Origin: Pseudomonas viridiflava
GTDB taxonomy: Bacteria; Pseudomonadota; Gammaproteobacteria; Pseudomonadales; Pseudomonadaceae
DNA: 64,000 nucleotides
Direction: 5' to 3'
NCBI RefSeq assembly: GCF_003702045.1
Contig: NZ_RBTP01000048.1
Coordinates: forward strand, 1 to 64,000
Shown: one piece after another, positions 8,506-17,293 of the stretch
How positions within the stretch are numbered: the stretch's first letter is position 1
Layout: each line of letters begins with the position of its first letter
Translations under genes and position numbers: made by a program
Notes under the pieces: generated by a model
Database searches by the model: none
What the model was told of the DNA's origin: nothing
What the model saw: only the letters and a program-made list of their open reading frames with translations

Positions 8506-9183
8506 TTACGGCGACGACTTGAAGCGCGCACGGTGTTCCTTGGGCGTGATCCCGAAGGCTTTGATGAATCGGCGAATCAGCGTTGCCTCGCTGCCCATGC
8601 CGCAGCGCTGTGCTATTTCCTTGAGGGGGTTGTTCGACGTATCGAGTAGATGACGCGCCGCTTCCAGGCGGATCGACTCGACCATCCTGCTCGGCGTGCG
8701 GCCGGTGCTTTCACGGTATTTACGGATGAACGTCCGCTCGCTCATGTTCATGAAATGGGCGAGGGCGGTGACGGATAAATCATCACACAAATGCACATTC
8801 ATCCAGGCGTGAAGGTCGGAAAACTGGCTGCTCTTTGATTGCAGCGCGAGCGAGGAGCTGAACTGATCCTGATCGCCGGGACGTTTTAAAAACATGACCA
8901 GATGGCGCGCCACCTCAAGGGCTGCGCAATGCCCCAGATCCTGCTCGACGAGGGCGAGTGCCAGGTCAATACCGGACGTCACCCCGGCCGATGTCCAGAT
9001 ATCCTCATCGTTGATGAAAATCGGCCCGCGCCGGACCTTGATGGCCGGGAAGCGGTTTTCCAGCTCGTCGTACGCAGACCAGTGAGTGGTGGCTTCCCGT
9101 GCGTCCAGTTTGCCCGCAGTCGCCAGGGCGAATACGCCTGTACAGACCGAAACCAGACGCTGGGCCTTATCGGCGTGTTTGTG
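8506..9183 (-). pseudogene. 5'-truncated GlxA-type AraC regulator (DJ-1/PfpI + AraC)
   Basis: The remaining codons encode the end of the DJ-1/PfpI-like domain (LVSVCTGVFALATAGKLDAREATTHW, then TSAGVTSGIDLALALVE) and a complete AraC DNA-binding domain (LSVTALAHFMNMSERTFIRKY to the C-terminus). Proteins of this type normally have about 90-100 more residues in front. Here similarity stops at about 9183, and the frame upstream runs into the opposite strand of a truncated DppF gene. A start at ATG 9231 would add 16 residues of unrelated sequence. The product would keep DNA binding but lack half the sensor domain, so it is probably non-functional. Confidence 0.8.
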
Positions 9184-9794
9184 CGGCAGCCCGCCGCGAG
9201 ATGCGTGAGATCGCCGCCAGGGTCGCGGCACAGGTCGGGATTCGGGCGGAATACATGGACCGCTTTCCCCATCAGTTTTCCGGTGGGCAGCGGCAACGTA
9301 TCGCCATCGCCCGAGCGCTGTCGTCCAATCCGGACATCATCGTGCTCGATGAGCCCACCTCTGCGCTGGACATTTCCGTTCAGGCGCAGATCCTCAATCT
9401 GCTCAGTGAGCTGCAGCGCACGCGCGAGCTGACCTACATCCTGATTTCGCACAACGTGTCCGTCGTCCGCCACATGGCTGACCGGGTGGCGGTCATGTAC
9501 TTGGGGCAGATCGTCGAACTGGGCAGTGCATCTCAGGTACTAGAGCGCCCCCGACATCCCTACACGCAGTTGCTGCTGGATGCGGTGCCTCGCCTGGGTG
9601 TGCCGATAGACGATGCGCAAGCCTCCGCCCCCACAGAGTTGCCCGGCAATCGAAACCTGCCGACCGGTTGTTATTTTCGGGATCGCTGCCCGAAAGCGAC
9701 TGCCAGGTGTGAGCGCCCTCAAGCGCTTTTGCCGGTGAAGAACCTTGCCGTCGAACAATGGCAGGTTCGCTGTCATCTGGCGTCTGGGTCGTGA
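9184..9794 (+). pseudogene. dppF: 5'-truncated oligopeptide/dipeptide ABC transporter ATPase (DppF/OppF type)
   Basis: The sequence encodes the C-terminal ~200 residues of a DppF/OppF ATPase: REMREIAARV, signature FSGGQRQRIAIARAL, Walker B IIVLDEPTSALD, the H-loop LISHNVSVVRH and the C-terminal oligopeptide motif with GCYFRDRCPKA. The first ~130 residues, including Walker A and the Q-loop, are absent: similarity ends at about 9184, exactly where the opposite-strand GlxA fragment begins. No permease or substrate-binding genes remain nearby. ATP binding is not possible without Walker A, so this is a remnant. Confidence 0.85.
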
Positions 9795-9820
9795 GCGCAA
9801 TCAGTTGAGAGGTGCCGAGT

Positions 9821-10216
9821 GTGGAAAAGCCGACGGGCACGCGTGCCTGGATCCCGGTGCATGAGCAAATGCGCCGCGCATTTTCACTGCTTTCAGGCAA
9901 GTGGAAGCTGGAAATCATGTGGCTGATCAACCAGCGCGTCTATCGCTTTGGCGAGCTGCGCAAGGCCATTCCGGGAATCACGCAGCACATGCTGACGGCA
10001 CAGCTTCGCGAGCTGGAGGCTGACGGCCTGCTGACGCGTACCGTGTTCGCCGAAGTACCGCCGCGTGTGGAGTATGAGATCACTGAAAAGGCCAGAGGGC
10101 TTGGGCCGACGATGGAAGCGTTGACGATCTGGTGGCAGGAATATGGTGCCAGCTTGCCGGTCAGGTCGAGCGGGCGTGGTCGCAGTACCCATGTAAAAGG
10201 CACGAAACCCCTGTGA
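9821..10216 (+). CDS. HxlR-family transcriptional regulator
   Basis: A 131-residue winged-helix protein of the HxlR type: FSLLSGKWKLEIMWLI, FGELRKAIPGITQHMLTAQLRELEADGLLTRT and VEYEITEKARGLGPTMEAL are the standard helix, recognition helix and wing. I choose the GTG at 9821 because TGAGAGG (9805-9811) stands 9 nt upstream; the GTG at 9812 would touch that element. It lies 26 nt after the dppF remnant on the same strand, and its original target may have been lost in the same deletion. The basic tail after about residue 110 is not conserved. Confidence 0.82.
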   Translation: MEKPTGTRAWIPVHEQMRRAFSLLSGKWKLEIMWLINQRVYRFGELRKAIPGITQHMLTAQLRELEADGLLTRTVFAEVPPRVEYEITEKARGLGPTMEALTIWWQEYGASLPVRSSGRGRSTHVKGTKPL

Positions 10217-10402
10217 AAAATCAGGCGCCTTCACCAGGCATCGCTTAACGTGCTGAAGGATCGTGGTCGCCACGCCGGGCGCATCGTAAAAGAGGGGGGG
10301 GAAACACATTCGTCGTTTTAGGGTGCAACAGCTAACCGATCAAACGAAGCCTACGGCTAGCTGAGCGAGAGGTGCATCGTTTGGACAAGACAGTCCTTGT
10401 GC
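10217..10402. other. gene-free gap
   Basis: Between the HxlR stop and the FlxA-like stop I see no ORF with a ribosome-binding site. A run of eight G at about 10295-10302 is the only notable feature; no convincing terminator was found. Confidence 0.4.
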
Positions 10403-10888
10403 TTATTTCTTCATCGTCAGCGCAGAGGCTTGTTTCGCCTGAGCGTCGGACAATGTGCCGTTCCGGGAAAGTTTAGCCAGGGAGTTGTTTGCCGTCATCA
10501 GGCTTGCGGTGAGTGTGCCCAGTTCCGACTGCAGCACGCCCACTCGAGCCTGTTTGACCTCGGCACTCAGGCTGGTATCAGCCATGAGGGCTTCCAGCTC
10601 CTGCTGCTTGTCTTCGATTTTTTGCTGAATCTCACGAATCATTTTCAGGATCTTTTGCGCCTGATCGGGCAGTCCGCTTTCCTCGATGTCTTTGTTGGAG
10701 CGGGTGCTACGGTCTTCGGCGGATTTTTCCAGGCTTAGGCTGGACAACGATACTTTGATGCCCTCTACAGGCGTGGCGGTCGTGTTGGTCGACGCCATCT
10801 CCAGGCCGTCGTCAACAGCCTTTTTCGCGCCAGCGTTCAGTGTCGGCGGCTGTGCAGTGTTGGCGACCTGTAAGTTGAGGTTAATCAT
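10403..10888 (-). CDS. FlxA-like coiled-coil protein, motility-associated
   Basis: A 161-residue protein with no signal peptide. The N-terminal ~75 residues are polar and Ser/Thr-rich; residues ~75-130 form a strong coiled coil (KILKMIREIQQKIEDKQQELEALM). This pattern resembles FlxA-like proteins, whose E. coli prototype is expressed from the flagellar sigma factor but has no known function. A sigma-28-like promoter (TGAA-N15-GTCGATAC, minus strand) lies 35-61 nt before the start. The neighbour upstream is a chemoreceptor gene on the same strand, which supports a link to motility. The assignment is by character and context rather than by a catalytic motif. Confidence 0.6.
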   Translation of the reverse strand: MINLNLQVANTAQPPTLNAGAKKAVDDGLEMASTNTTATPVEGIKVSLSSLSLEKSAEDRSTRSNKDIEESGLPDQAQKILKMIREIQQKIEDKQQELEALMADTSLSAEVKQARVGVLQSELGTLTASLMTANNSLAKLSRNGTLSDAQAKQASALTMKK

Positions 10889-10922
10889 CGTCTGTGCCTG
10901 AAAGGATTAAGTGAATGAATCT

Positions 10923-10949
10923 GTATCGACATCTGCTTCACTTTCTTCA
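10923..10949 (-). promoter_or_regulatory. sigma-28 (FliA)-like promoter for the FlxA-like gene
   Basis: On the minus strand TGAA-N15-GTCGATAC matches the FliA pattern TAAA-N15-GCCGATAA at 3 of 4 and 6 of 8 positions with the exact 15-bp spacing. It ends about 34 nt before the ATG at 10888, a sensible leader length. Confidence 0.45.
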
Positions 10950-11009
10950 CATTAAGAAACATTTAGTCGCGGTGCCATGAGGGCCGCCGCGAAACGATGC
11001 CTGAAACAT

Positions 11010-11029
11010 CGCCCCGGCGTGCCGGGGCG
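11010..11029 (-). terminator. terminator hairpin after the chemoreceptor gene
   Basis: Perfect 9-bp stem CGCCCCGGC / GCCGGGGCG with a 2-nt GT centre, 10 nt past the chemoreceptor stop on the minus strand, followed by a T-containing stretch (GATGTTTCAGG). Confidence 0.65.
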
Positions 11030-11038
11030 TGTGCTGCC

Positions 11039-12661
11039 TTACAACCGAAACCTGCCCACTTCCTGCTGAAGACTGGCCGCAAGGTTTTTCAGCCCGCCGC
11101 TGGTCTTGAGCAATTCCTGAACGGACATGTTGTTCTGCTCGGCCATTTGTGCCGACCGCTCTACGCTGCGTGCAACGTCCTGGCTGGCTGCGGTTTGCTC
11201 GCGTAATGCAAAAGATATCTGGTCCACCACGTGCAAGACCTTGCTGGAGCTGTCGCGGATTTCGATAATCGCCTGGCCAGCACTGCCTGCCATTTCCACG
11301 CCGGTGTTCACTTCCTGCACACCGCTGCGCATGCTTTCAACAGTCTCTCTGACCCCGGCCTGGATCTTCTCGATCATGCCGGCAATCTCTTTGGTCGACT
11401 TGCCTGTGTTCTGCGCCAGCAGGCGCACCTCGTCGGCCACAACGGCAAACCCCCGGCCCTGTTCGCCTGCGCGGGCAGCTTCGATGGCGGCGTTGAGCGC
11501 CAGCAGGTTGGTCTGGTCGGCGATGCCTTGAATCACGCTGATAATCGATGAAATGTGCTCGGAATGCTGACCCAATCCCGACACTTGGGTCGACGAATGC
11601 TGAACGGTCTTGGCGATGCCGTTCATGCTGGTCAGCGTATTCTCGATGACCTGTACGCCTTCAACGGATTGCTGACCAGAGCGACTGGCGATCTGATGGG
11701 CCTCGTCGGCGTTTTCGGACACATGGTGAATACTGACGGTCAGCTCTTCGATCGTAGCGGCCATCATTGAAGCCGAAGTCGATTGCTCCTGGATGGCCCC
11801 GGACAGCTGCTCGGAAGCACCGGAAATCTGCTGCACGGAAACCACCAGTTGATTGGCGGCCAGGCTGATCTGTTGAATCATCTCGCGCAGGCGGTTCTGC
11901 ATCCGATCAAGCGCTTTAGGCAGTTCATCATGGCTGCTGGTGTCAATCACGGTGTCCAGTCGGCCTTCGGCCACGGCGGTGGCAGCGTCGATGGCCAGTT
12001 GCAGCCGCGAGGAGGTGCTGCGGCCCAGGGCCGTTGCCAGGATGGCGCACAGCAGCGCAGCGGCAAGACCACCGCACACCAGAATCATCAGTGCAAGATG
12101 CTTGGCGTCGATCATGTTCTGGCTTCTTTTTGCCAGGAGTACGTTTTCCGTGGCGCTGATTTCGGCCAGGGTTGCACGCATGCTGTCCATCTTGGCCTTG
12201 TCGGCACCGGACGTGATGCGTTTGTCCAGCTCGTCATCCGGCTGGTTGCGTGCGGTCAGGTCCCTGCGCAGGGCAACGATAGTGTTGATGTCATCTTCGA
12301 GCCAGCGCTTGTAGGTTTCCCCCAGCGTGGCCAGGCGTCGCTGTTGTTCGGGGTTGTCAGCGGTCAGCCGTTTGAGCGCATCAAGCTCTTCGATGAAGCG
12401 CTTTTCACCCGCGACAAGGGGTTCTAGAAACGCATCTTTCGAGGCAATGACAAAGCCGCGCATGCCGGTCTCGATGTTGATCAATTGCTCCAGAGCCAAC
12501 TGTGCTTCACTGAGCACCTGATAGGTATGAACATTACTGTTGGTGGCGTCCTCCACCTGCTCGAACCCTCTGTAGGCACTGGCCACCAGAACGGCGATAA
12601 GCACGACAATAGCGATAAAACTGAAGTAGAGCTTTTGCGAAATGCTGAGCTTATTGAGCAT
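11039..12661 (-). CDS. methyl-accepting chemotaxis protein with CHASE3 sensor
   Basis: A 540-residue chemoreceptor. TM1 is at about residues 9-28. A periplasmic CHASE3-type helical domain (about 30-190) contains [26 protein letters not shown], and TM2 is at about 192-213. HAMP follows, then the signalling domain with the hairpin tip [31 protein letters not shown] (here only the core [20 protein letters not shown] is needed for the call). It transmits ligand binding to CheA/CheW at the inner membrane. No CheB/CheR pentapeptide tail is present: the protein ends [11 protein letters not shown] sigma-28-like promoter lies upstream and a strong hairpin downstream. The ligand is unknown. Confidence 0.92.
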   Translation of the reverse strand: MLNKLSISQKLYFSFIAIVVLIAVLVASAYRGFEQVEDATNSNVHTYQVLSEAQLALEQLINIETGMRGFVIASKDAFLEPLVAGEKRFIEELDALKRLTADNPEQQRRLATLGETYKRWLEDDINTIVALRRDLTARNQPDDELDKRITSGADKAKMDSMRATLAEISATENVLLAKRSQNMIDAKHLALMILVCGGLAAALLCAILATALGRSTSSRLQLAIDAATAVAEGRLDTVIDTSSHDELPKALDRMQNRLREMIQQISLAANQLVVSVQQISGASEQLSGAIQEQSTSASMMAATIEELTVSIHHVSENADEAHQIASRSGQQSVEGVQVIENTLTSMNGIAKTVQHSSTQVSGLGQHSEHISSIISVIQGIADQTNLLALNAAIEAARAGEQGRGFAVVADEVRLLAQNTGKSTKEIAGMIEKIQAGVRETVESMRSGVQEVNTGVEMAGSAGQAIIEIRDSSSKVLHVVDQISFALREQTAASQDVARSVERSAQMAEQNNMSVQELLKTSGGLKNLAASLQQEVGRFRL

Positions 12662-12995
12662 GGTGTAAGTCCTGAAACGTGCCTCCCTGGCAATCCGGTA
12701 ACTTTTTTTAGTGTGAATAGCGGCAGGGTGTGAGGTTTTTCGAGAATGATATTATTTGGATATTATGGGTTTCGACCCGGCGAGGGTTATCTTTAGGTGC
12801 ATACGGCAACTATCGGTAATATCAAGAACTAATTTTCTTATACCTTTGATTTTTATCGTTATTTTATTTTGATTTCGGTTGTAATTTAATCGGTCACACA
12901 CCCTGTTGGACGCTATTTTGACGGCATTATATTGACCGTATTCGCAGGGTTAATGGTCTAAGCTCAGGTTCTATCCTGTCGCAGGCTGTACTGTC
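12662..12995. other. AT-rich divergent intergenic region
   Basis: About 330 bp between the chemoreceptor start and the cupin start, clearly AT-rich at 12730-12930. Apart from the sigma-28-like promoter at 12810-12836 I see no repeat, RNA gene or credible small ORF. Confidence 0.5.
12810..12836 (-). promoter_or_regulatory. sigma-28-like promoter for the chemoreceptor gene
   Basis: On the minus strand AAAA-N15-ACCGATAG, matching TAAA-N15-GCCGATAA at 3 of 4 and 6 of 8 positions with exact spacing. The implied 5' leader to ATG 12661 is about 140 nt, longer than usual, so this is a weaker call than the one at 10923. Confidence 0.35.
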
Positions 12996-13499
12996 ATGAC
13001 CCAAGATGCCCCGTGTGAACTGGCCGCGCGTTTGATCCGCAATTTCAATGACGTCTCGCTTGAACAGCAAAAGCGCGATCCGTTGTACGAAAGCCTGGCA
13101 GGGCGACTGGCAGCGGGAACGGCGGCCAGTAAGTTGGGCGCCTCCATTGACCTCGTCGCCCCCGGCAAGCGCTCGTGCCCTTATCATTTTCACCATGCTC
13201 AGGAAGAGATGTTTATCGTCCTCGAAGGAGAGGGCAGTCTGCGGGTTTCAGGTCAGATGCTGCCTATCAAGACAGGCGACGTGATCTTCATCCCGCCGGG
13301 GCCGCAGTACCCTCACCAGATCATCAACACGTCATCGTCGGCCCTGAAGTATCTGTCGATCAGCACCCGTGAAAAGCCCGAGATCTGCGAATACCCCGAT
13401 TCGGGCAAATACCAGGCGATGGCGTCCGGAGAGGGCGCGACGTTTGTGGCCAGACAACGTGTCGATCTGAACGTGGATTACTGGGACGGCGAGCCTTGA
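12996..13499 (+). CDS. cupin-domain protein
   Basis: A 167-residue single-domain cupin. Motif 1 is YHFHHAQEEMFIVLEGEG (about residues 66-83, giving the His, His and Glu metal ligands) and motif 2 is FIPPGPQYPHQIIN (His ligand). Cupins of this size act as sugar isomerases, dioxygenases or ligand-binding proteins, and the sequence does not separate these. A TetR gene follows 90 bp later on the same strand and may regulate it. The ATG at 12996 lacks a strong Shine-Dalgarno sequence; no other in-frame start nearby fits better. Confidence 0.8.
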   Translation: MTQDAPCELAARLIRNFNDVSLEQQKRDPLYESLAGRLAAGTAASKLGASIDLVAPGKRSCPYHFHHAQEEMFIVLEGEGSLRVSGQMLPIKTGDVIFIPPGPQYPHQIINTSSSALKYLSISTREKPEICEYPDSGKYQAMASGEGATFVARQRVDLNVDYWDGEP

Positions 13500-13589
13500 T
13501 GGCTGCCCCGTCCTGCTTCGTGGACATGCGCAGCGGTAGCGGTGCCTGTATGCTTCTGCCGATTCAAAAACGAAATCAACGAATTCGCC

Positions 13590-14231
13590 ATGTCCGAAAA
13601 CCTGTCCGATCCTGCCGCAGTGCCAGCCGCCAAGCGTCGTCGCATCCCGAAAGGCGATCTGCGCAAAGTCGATATCATTCAGGCTGCACTGGTGATCTTC
13701 GCCCGCGACGGCTTCGCTGGCGCGTCGTTGTCGAACATCGCCAAGGTGGCGGGCATCTCCCAGGTCGGATTACTTCATCACTTCCCCAATAAACTCGCCT
13801 TGCTGCAAGCGGTGCTGGACCATCGGGATCAGTACATCTCGACCCGATTGCAGCAAGCGGAGCAGGTGGCGACGCTGGAAGGGTTTGTGGCGTTTCTGCA
13901 GTTCATCATGCGGTTCAGTATCGAAGACGCGTCCGTCAGCCAGGCGCTGATGATCATCAATACCGAGAGCCTGTCGGTCACTCACCCGGCGAATCGATGG
14001 TTCTGCGAGCGTTTTCATATCGTACACAGCCATCTTCAGGCGCAGTTGAATCTGCTGGTGCAGGCAGGCGAAGTGCGTGGCGATATCGACGTGAAACAAG
14101 TCAGCATCGAGCTGGCGTCGATGATGGACGGCTTGCAGATTCAATGGCTGCGTTCACGGGCCGACGTAGACATCGAAGGTGCGTTTGCCCGGTTCCTCGA
14201 CCGAATGGTGTCGGACCTGCGGGCAAGGTAA
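13590..14231 (+). CDS. TetR/AcrR-family transcriptional regulator
   Basis: A 213-residue TetR regulator. After a basic leader (AAKRRRIPKGDLRK) the HTH follows (GFAGASLSNIAKVAGISQVGLLHHFPNK, about residues 42-69), then a helical effector domain ending in LDRMVSDLRAR. I start at ATG 13590 (MSENL) because it matches the usual leader length for this family; 13542 would add 16 residues. It is in line with the cupin gene and convergent with the glycosidase gene, separated from the latter by a hairpin. Confidence 0.8.
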   Translation: MSENLSDPAAVPAAKRRRIPKGDLRKVDIIQAALVIFARDGFAGASLSNIAKVAGISQVGLLHHFPNKLALLQAVLDHRDQYISTRLQQAEQVATLEGFVAFLQFIMRFSIEDASVSQALMIINTESLSVTHPANRWFCERFHIVHSHLQAQLNLLVQAGEVRGDIDVKQVSIELASMMDGLQIQWLRSRADVDIEGAFARFLDRMVSDLRAR

Positions 14232-14259
14232 CGAAGGGTTGTATTGCCGAGAGCCGAAG

Positions 14260-14290
14260 GCAACCGTTGGTCTTTACGACCACCGGTTGC
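14260..14290. terminator. bidirectional terminator hairpin
   Basis: 13-bp stem (14260-14272 with 14278-14290) with one mismatch and a TTTAC loop, lying between the convergent tetR (14231) and glycosidase (14297) stop codons. It can end both transcripts. Confidence 0.65.
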
Positions 14291-14296
14291 TGTGCG

Positions 14297-16993
14297 TCAG
14301 TACGCCTGTTCGGGCTTGACCTGCACGGCCTTGCGCAGCGGAACGGGGAGCGGGTTGGAATCACGCGTGGTCAATTGCTCCGGATAGAGCGCCACGACGG
14401 TACGATCCAGGGCCAGGCTTTCCGAGTCCTTACCGACCAGGACCTTGAACTTGCCAGGGTCGACTTTCCAGCTCACTGAGTCCGGTGCGTAGTAAGCGAA
14501 CGAACGCGAGTCCAACGCAATGGTGACGGTCTTGCTCTCGCCCGGTTTCAGGTAAACCTTGGAGAAACCTTTGAGTTCCTTCTCGGGACGATCAACCTGC
14601 GGTTTGGACGGTTGCACGTACAACTGAGCGACCTCGAACCCGGCCTTGTCGCCGGTATTGGTGACCGTGAACGTTGCATTGATGGTCGATCCGGGTGCCA
14701 GCACATTGCTCGACAGCTTCAAATCGCTGTACGCGTACGTGGTGTAGGACAGGCCGAAACCAAACGGATATAGCGGCTTGGTGTGCTTCTTGTCGTAGCC
14801 GCGATAGCCCAGGTACAGGCCCTCGCTGTAGGTCATTTCGGTCGGCGGATTGGCGCTGCTGAAATAGTACGGCACCGGGTCCTGATAAGACGCGTAGCTC
14901 GGGTTGTCCTCTGCTTTCTTGTCCAGGGTGATCGGCAGCTTGCCGGACGGGTTGACCTCGCCGAACAGAATCTCGGCCAGCGCCTGCCCGCCTTGCTGAC
15001 CCGGGAACCAGGCATGCAGCGAGGCGGCTACCTTGTTGGCCCACGGCTGCATGTCCATGCCGCCACCGCCGTGCATGACCACGATGGTTTTCGGGTTGGC
15101 CTTCTGCACGAAGCTGATCATTTCCGACTGGAATTGGGGCAGTTCGAACGGGTGGTCCAGGGATTCGCCTTCGTACTCGAAGTTGCTGCCTGCCGCGATG
15201 ACCACAGCATCGTAATCTGCCAGGTTCTTAGGCGGACGCAGCGACGCCCAGCTCATCTGAACGCCATTCAGGCCGCCCAGCACCGGGGTGAAATTGCCTT
15301 TGAGTCGACGGTACTCCAGACGCACGTTGTACTCGCTGCCGGCCTTCAGGCTGGCGGTCTTGACCGTGCGCGGCACGACCGGGATCAGGTCGAACGAGAC
15401 TTGTCCGCCTTCGTCCTCAGCCACCAGTTCGTCATTGATCCACAGCTTGTACGCACCGTCCGCCCGGACCTTGAACACCTGCGGGCCGGTGATCGTCGGT
15501 TTGATTTTGCCGGTGAAGCGCGCGGAGAACGCGCCCGGTGCCGGGTTGTAGCCGCTCACGGTGCTGGTGCCGTTATCGGTCACGTTGCTGCTGGTGACCC
15601 AGTCCAGATTGACGCCTGGCTCAATGCGTGTCGCGACCGGATCGCCCGACAGGTTGGTGTTGGCGTAGTACTCGGCTTTGACACCTGTGTTGCTGATGGC
15701 CTGTTTGTCACTGCCCGGCTGATACCAGACCGACGTTTTAGGGTTCAGGCTCATCTGGCTGAGGTAGTCGATATTGGCCGTGTTCGAGGCGAGCTGCTTC
15801 AGGCCACTGAGTTCGGTGACGTAGCTGCTGGGAACAGAATAGGCCGTGCCGAAAGGCGAGGTCGGGGGCTGAACGGCCAGATCGCCAATCACAGCGATTT
15901 TCGCGTTCTTCGCCAATGGCAGCAGCGGTTTTTGTCCGTCTACCGGTTCGTTGCGCAGCAGGACGATGGATTCCCTGGCCACGTTCAGTGCCGCGATCTG
16001 GCCGTACTCGCGATGCACCAGCGGCTGGGCCTTGTTGATGCCCTTGTCGAAGCCGTAGCTCACCAATGCCCTCAGGTTGCGGCGCACTTTGTCGTCGATC
16101 ACGTTCTGGTGCAGCTGACCGTTCCACACGTAAGGCAGCAGTTTGGCTTCGGTGAATTGCAATCCGCTCGGCATGTCGATGTCAGTGCCGGCCCAGGCAC
16201 CTTTGAAGGCGTCCTGGACCGAGTTGAAATCGCTCATGACGTTGCCCTGAAAGCCCCACTGGCCTTTCAGAATGTCGGTGATCAGGTGGTGATTCTCGCA
16301 GGCGTACTCGCCGTTGATCTTGTTGTAGCCGCACATTACCGAAGCGATGTTGGCGTTTTTCACCAGCGACTCGAAGCCCGGCAGATACAGTTCCTGCATG
16401 GCGCGTTCGTCGATCTTCACGTCCAGATAATGCCGGTTGGCTTCCTGTTCGTTCATCAGGTAATGCTTGGCGGCGGCCTGCACGCCCTGCACCTGGATAC
16501 CGTTGGTGACCGCAGGGGCCAGCACGGCGCCGAGAAACGGATCCTCACCGCTCATGTACTCGGCGGCACGCCCGTTAAACGGTGTGCGGTACAGGTTGAT
16601 GGCTGGCGACAGCATTTGCTGGCCACCCGCGATGCGGGTTTCATAGCCGATCGCCAAGCCGAATTCCTTGGCGCGGTTGATGCTCCACGTAGCCGCCAGC
16701 GCCGACGGTGAAGGGTATTGCGCGCCGAAGGTCTTGCCGCCGACCAATACGCCCATTGAGGAGTCGTAGGCCACGGTGCCCTGCAGGCCGAACTTGTCCA
16801 GTTTGGGGATCATTCGTCCGTCGTCGACGCGGGAAAAGTTGATCTTCTCCGATTGCGTCATGTTGTCCAGCATCGCGCCGACACGCGCTTCGACTTCGTT
16901 GCCGGTCATTGGGGTGGCGGCCAATAGCACGCTCGCCTGGGCAACGCTCAGCGCAAGAACGCTCAGGCCCAGGCCTTGTTTGATCAGGGACAC
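14297..16993 (-). CDS. secreted glycoside hydrolase family 3 protein with PA14 domain (beta-glucosidase type)
   Basis: An 898-residue exported enzyme with signal peptide (about residues 1-26, ending VLLAA). The GH3 N-terminal barrel contains KHYLMNEQEANRHYLD and the nucleophile-Asp region NVMSDFNSVQDA, where most relatives have SDW. The GH3 C-terminal sandwich is interrupted by a PA14-like insertion (about residues 430-590, VKAEYYANTNLSGDPVATRI to WINDELVAED), and a fibronectin-III-like domain closes the protein (VTNTGDKAGFEVAQLYV). GH3 members of this layout release sugars from plant or microbial beta-glucosides in the periplasm. A small secreted protein gene lies 51 bp upstream on the same strand, suggesting an operon. 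The substrate sugar is inferred only by family. Confidence 0.9.
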   Translation of the reverse strand: MSLIKQGLGLSVLALSVAQASVLLAATPMTGNEVEARVGAMLDNMTQSEKINFSRVDDGRMIPKLDKFGLQGTVAYDSSMGVLVGGKTFGAQYPSPSALAATWSINRAKEFGLAIGYETRIAGGQQMLSPAINLYRTPFNGRAAEYMSGEDPFLGAVLAPAVTNGIQVQGVQAAAKHYLMNEQEANRHYLDVKIDERAMQELYLPGFESLVKNANIASVMCGYNKINGEYACENHHLITDILKGQWGFQGNVMSDFNSVQDAFKGAWAGTDIDMPSGLQFTEAKLLPYVWNGQLHQNVIDDKVRRNLRALVSYGFDKGINKAQPLVHREYGQIAALNVARESIVLLRNEPVDGQKPLLPLAKNAKIAVIGDLAVQPPTSPFGTAYSVPSSYVTELSGLKQLASNTANIDYLSQMSLNPKTSVWYQPGSDKQAISNTGVKAEYYANTNLSGDPVATRIEPGVNLDWVTSSNVTDNGTSTVSGYNPAPGAFSARFTGKIKPTITGPQVFKVRADGAYKLWINDELVAEDEGGQVSFDLIPVVPRTVKTASLKAGSEYNVRLEYRRLKGNFTPVLGGLNGVQMSWASLRPPKNLADYDAVVIAAGSNFEYEGESLDHPFELPQFQSEMISFVQKANPKTIVVMHGGGGMDMQPWANKVAASLHAWFPGQQGGQALAEILFGEVNPSGKLPITLDKKAEDNPSYASYQDPVPYYFSSANPPTEMTYSEGLYLGYRGYDKKHTKPLYPFGFGLSYTTYAYSDLKLSSNVLAPGSTINATFTVTNTGDKAGFEVAQLYVQPSKPQVDRPEKELKGFSKVYLKPGESKTVTIALDSRSFAYYAPDSVSWKVDPGKFKVLVGKDSESLALDRTVVALYPEQLTTRDSNPLPVPLRKAVQVKPEQAY

Positions 16994-17044
16994 AGTACTA
17001 CTCCTCGGATAATGGCTTGAATGACGGCCGATTCAACGCAGCAC

Positions 17045-17293
17045 TCACGGTTCTTTATCCCCGGCGGGTGCGTCTGTGGTGTCGATAGGGGCATCCAGGA
17101 CGGTCTGTTCGCCGCCAGGTTGTTTTTCGGTCACGGCTTCAGCACCCGTAAGGTGCTGGCGTTTGGCATCGACTTGCGCACGAAGCGCATCGGAAGTTGC
17201 GGGTGACGGGTTCTGATTGTCCGCAGCCGAGGCTGGCAAGTTGATCAGGCACGTCAGTAAGGCGGCAGCGAGAGGCAGCAAGCGTCTGGCCAT
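17045..17293 (-). CDS. small secreted protein of unknown function
   Basis: An 82-residue product with a clear signal peptide (MARRLLPLAAALLTCLINLPASA, cleavage near residue 23); the mature ~59 residues are hydrophilic, acidic and Pro/Ala/Thr-rich with no Cys. The start is supported by CTGGAG 9 nt upstream. It lies directly upstream of the GH3 glycosidase with a 51-bp gap and is probably cotranscribed with it. I recognise no family. The mature part looks unstructured. Confidence 0.65.
   Translation of the reverse strand: MARRLLPLAAALLTCLINLPASAADNQNPSPATSDALRAQVDAKRQHLTGAEAVTEKQPGGEQTVLDAPIDTTDAPAGDKEP

Noticed and set aside
9099..9183. Start of the DppF-type ORF at ATG 9099
   Set aside because: The first 28 codons are antisense to the GlxA fragment and have no similarity to an ABC ATPase, so they are not an authentic N-terminus.
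14783..16711. 642-codon open frame on the plus strand inside the glycosidase gene
   Set aside because: Opposite-strand shadow in a high-GC gene; the minus strand encodes a complete GH3/PA14 protein with signal peptide.
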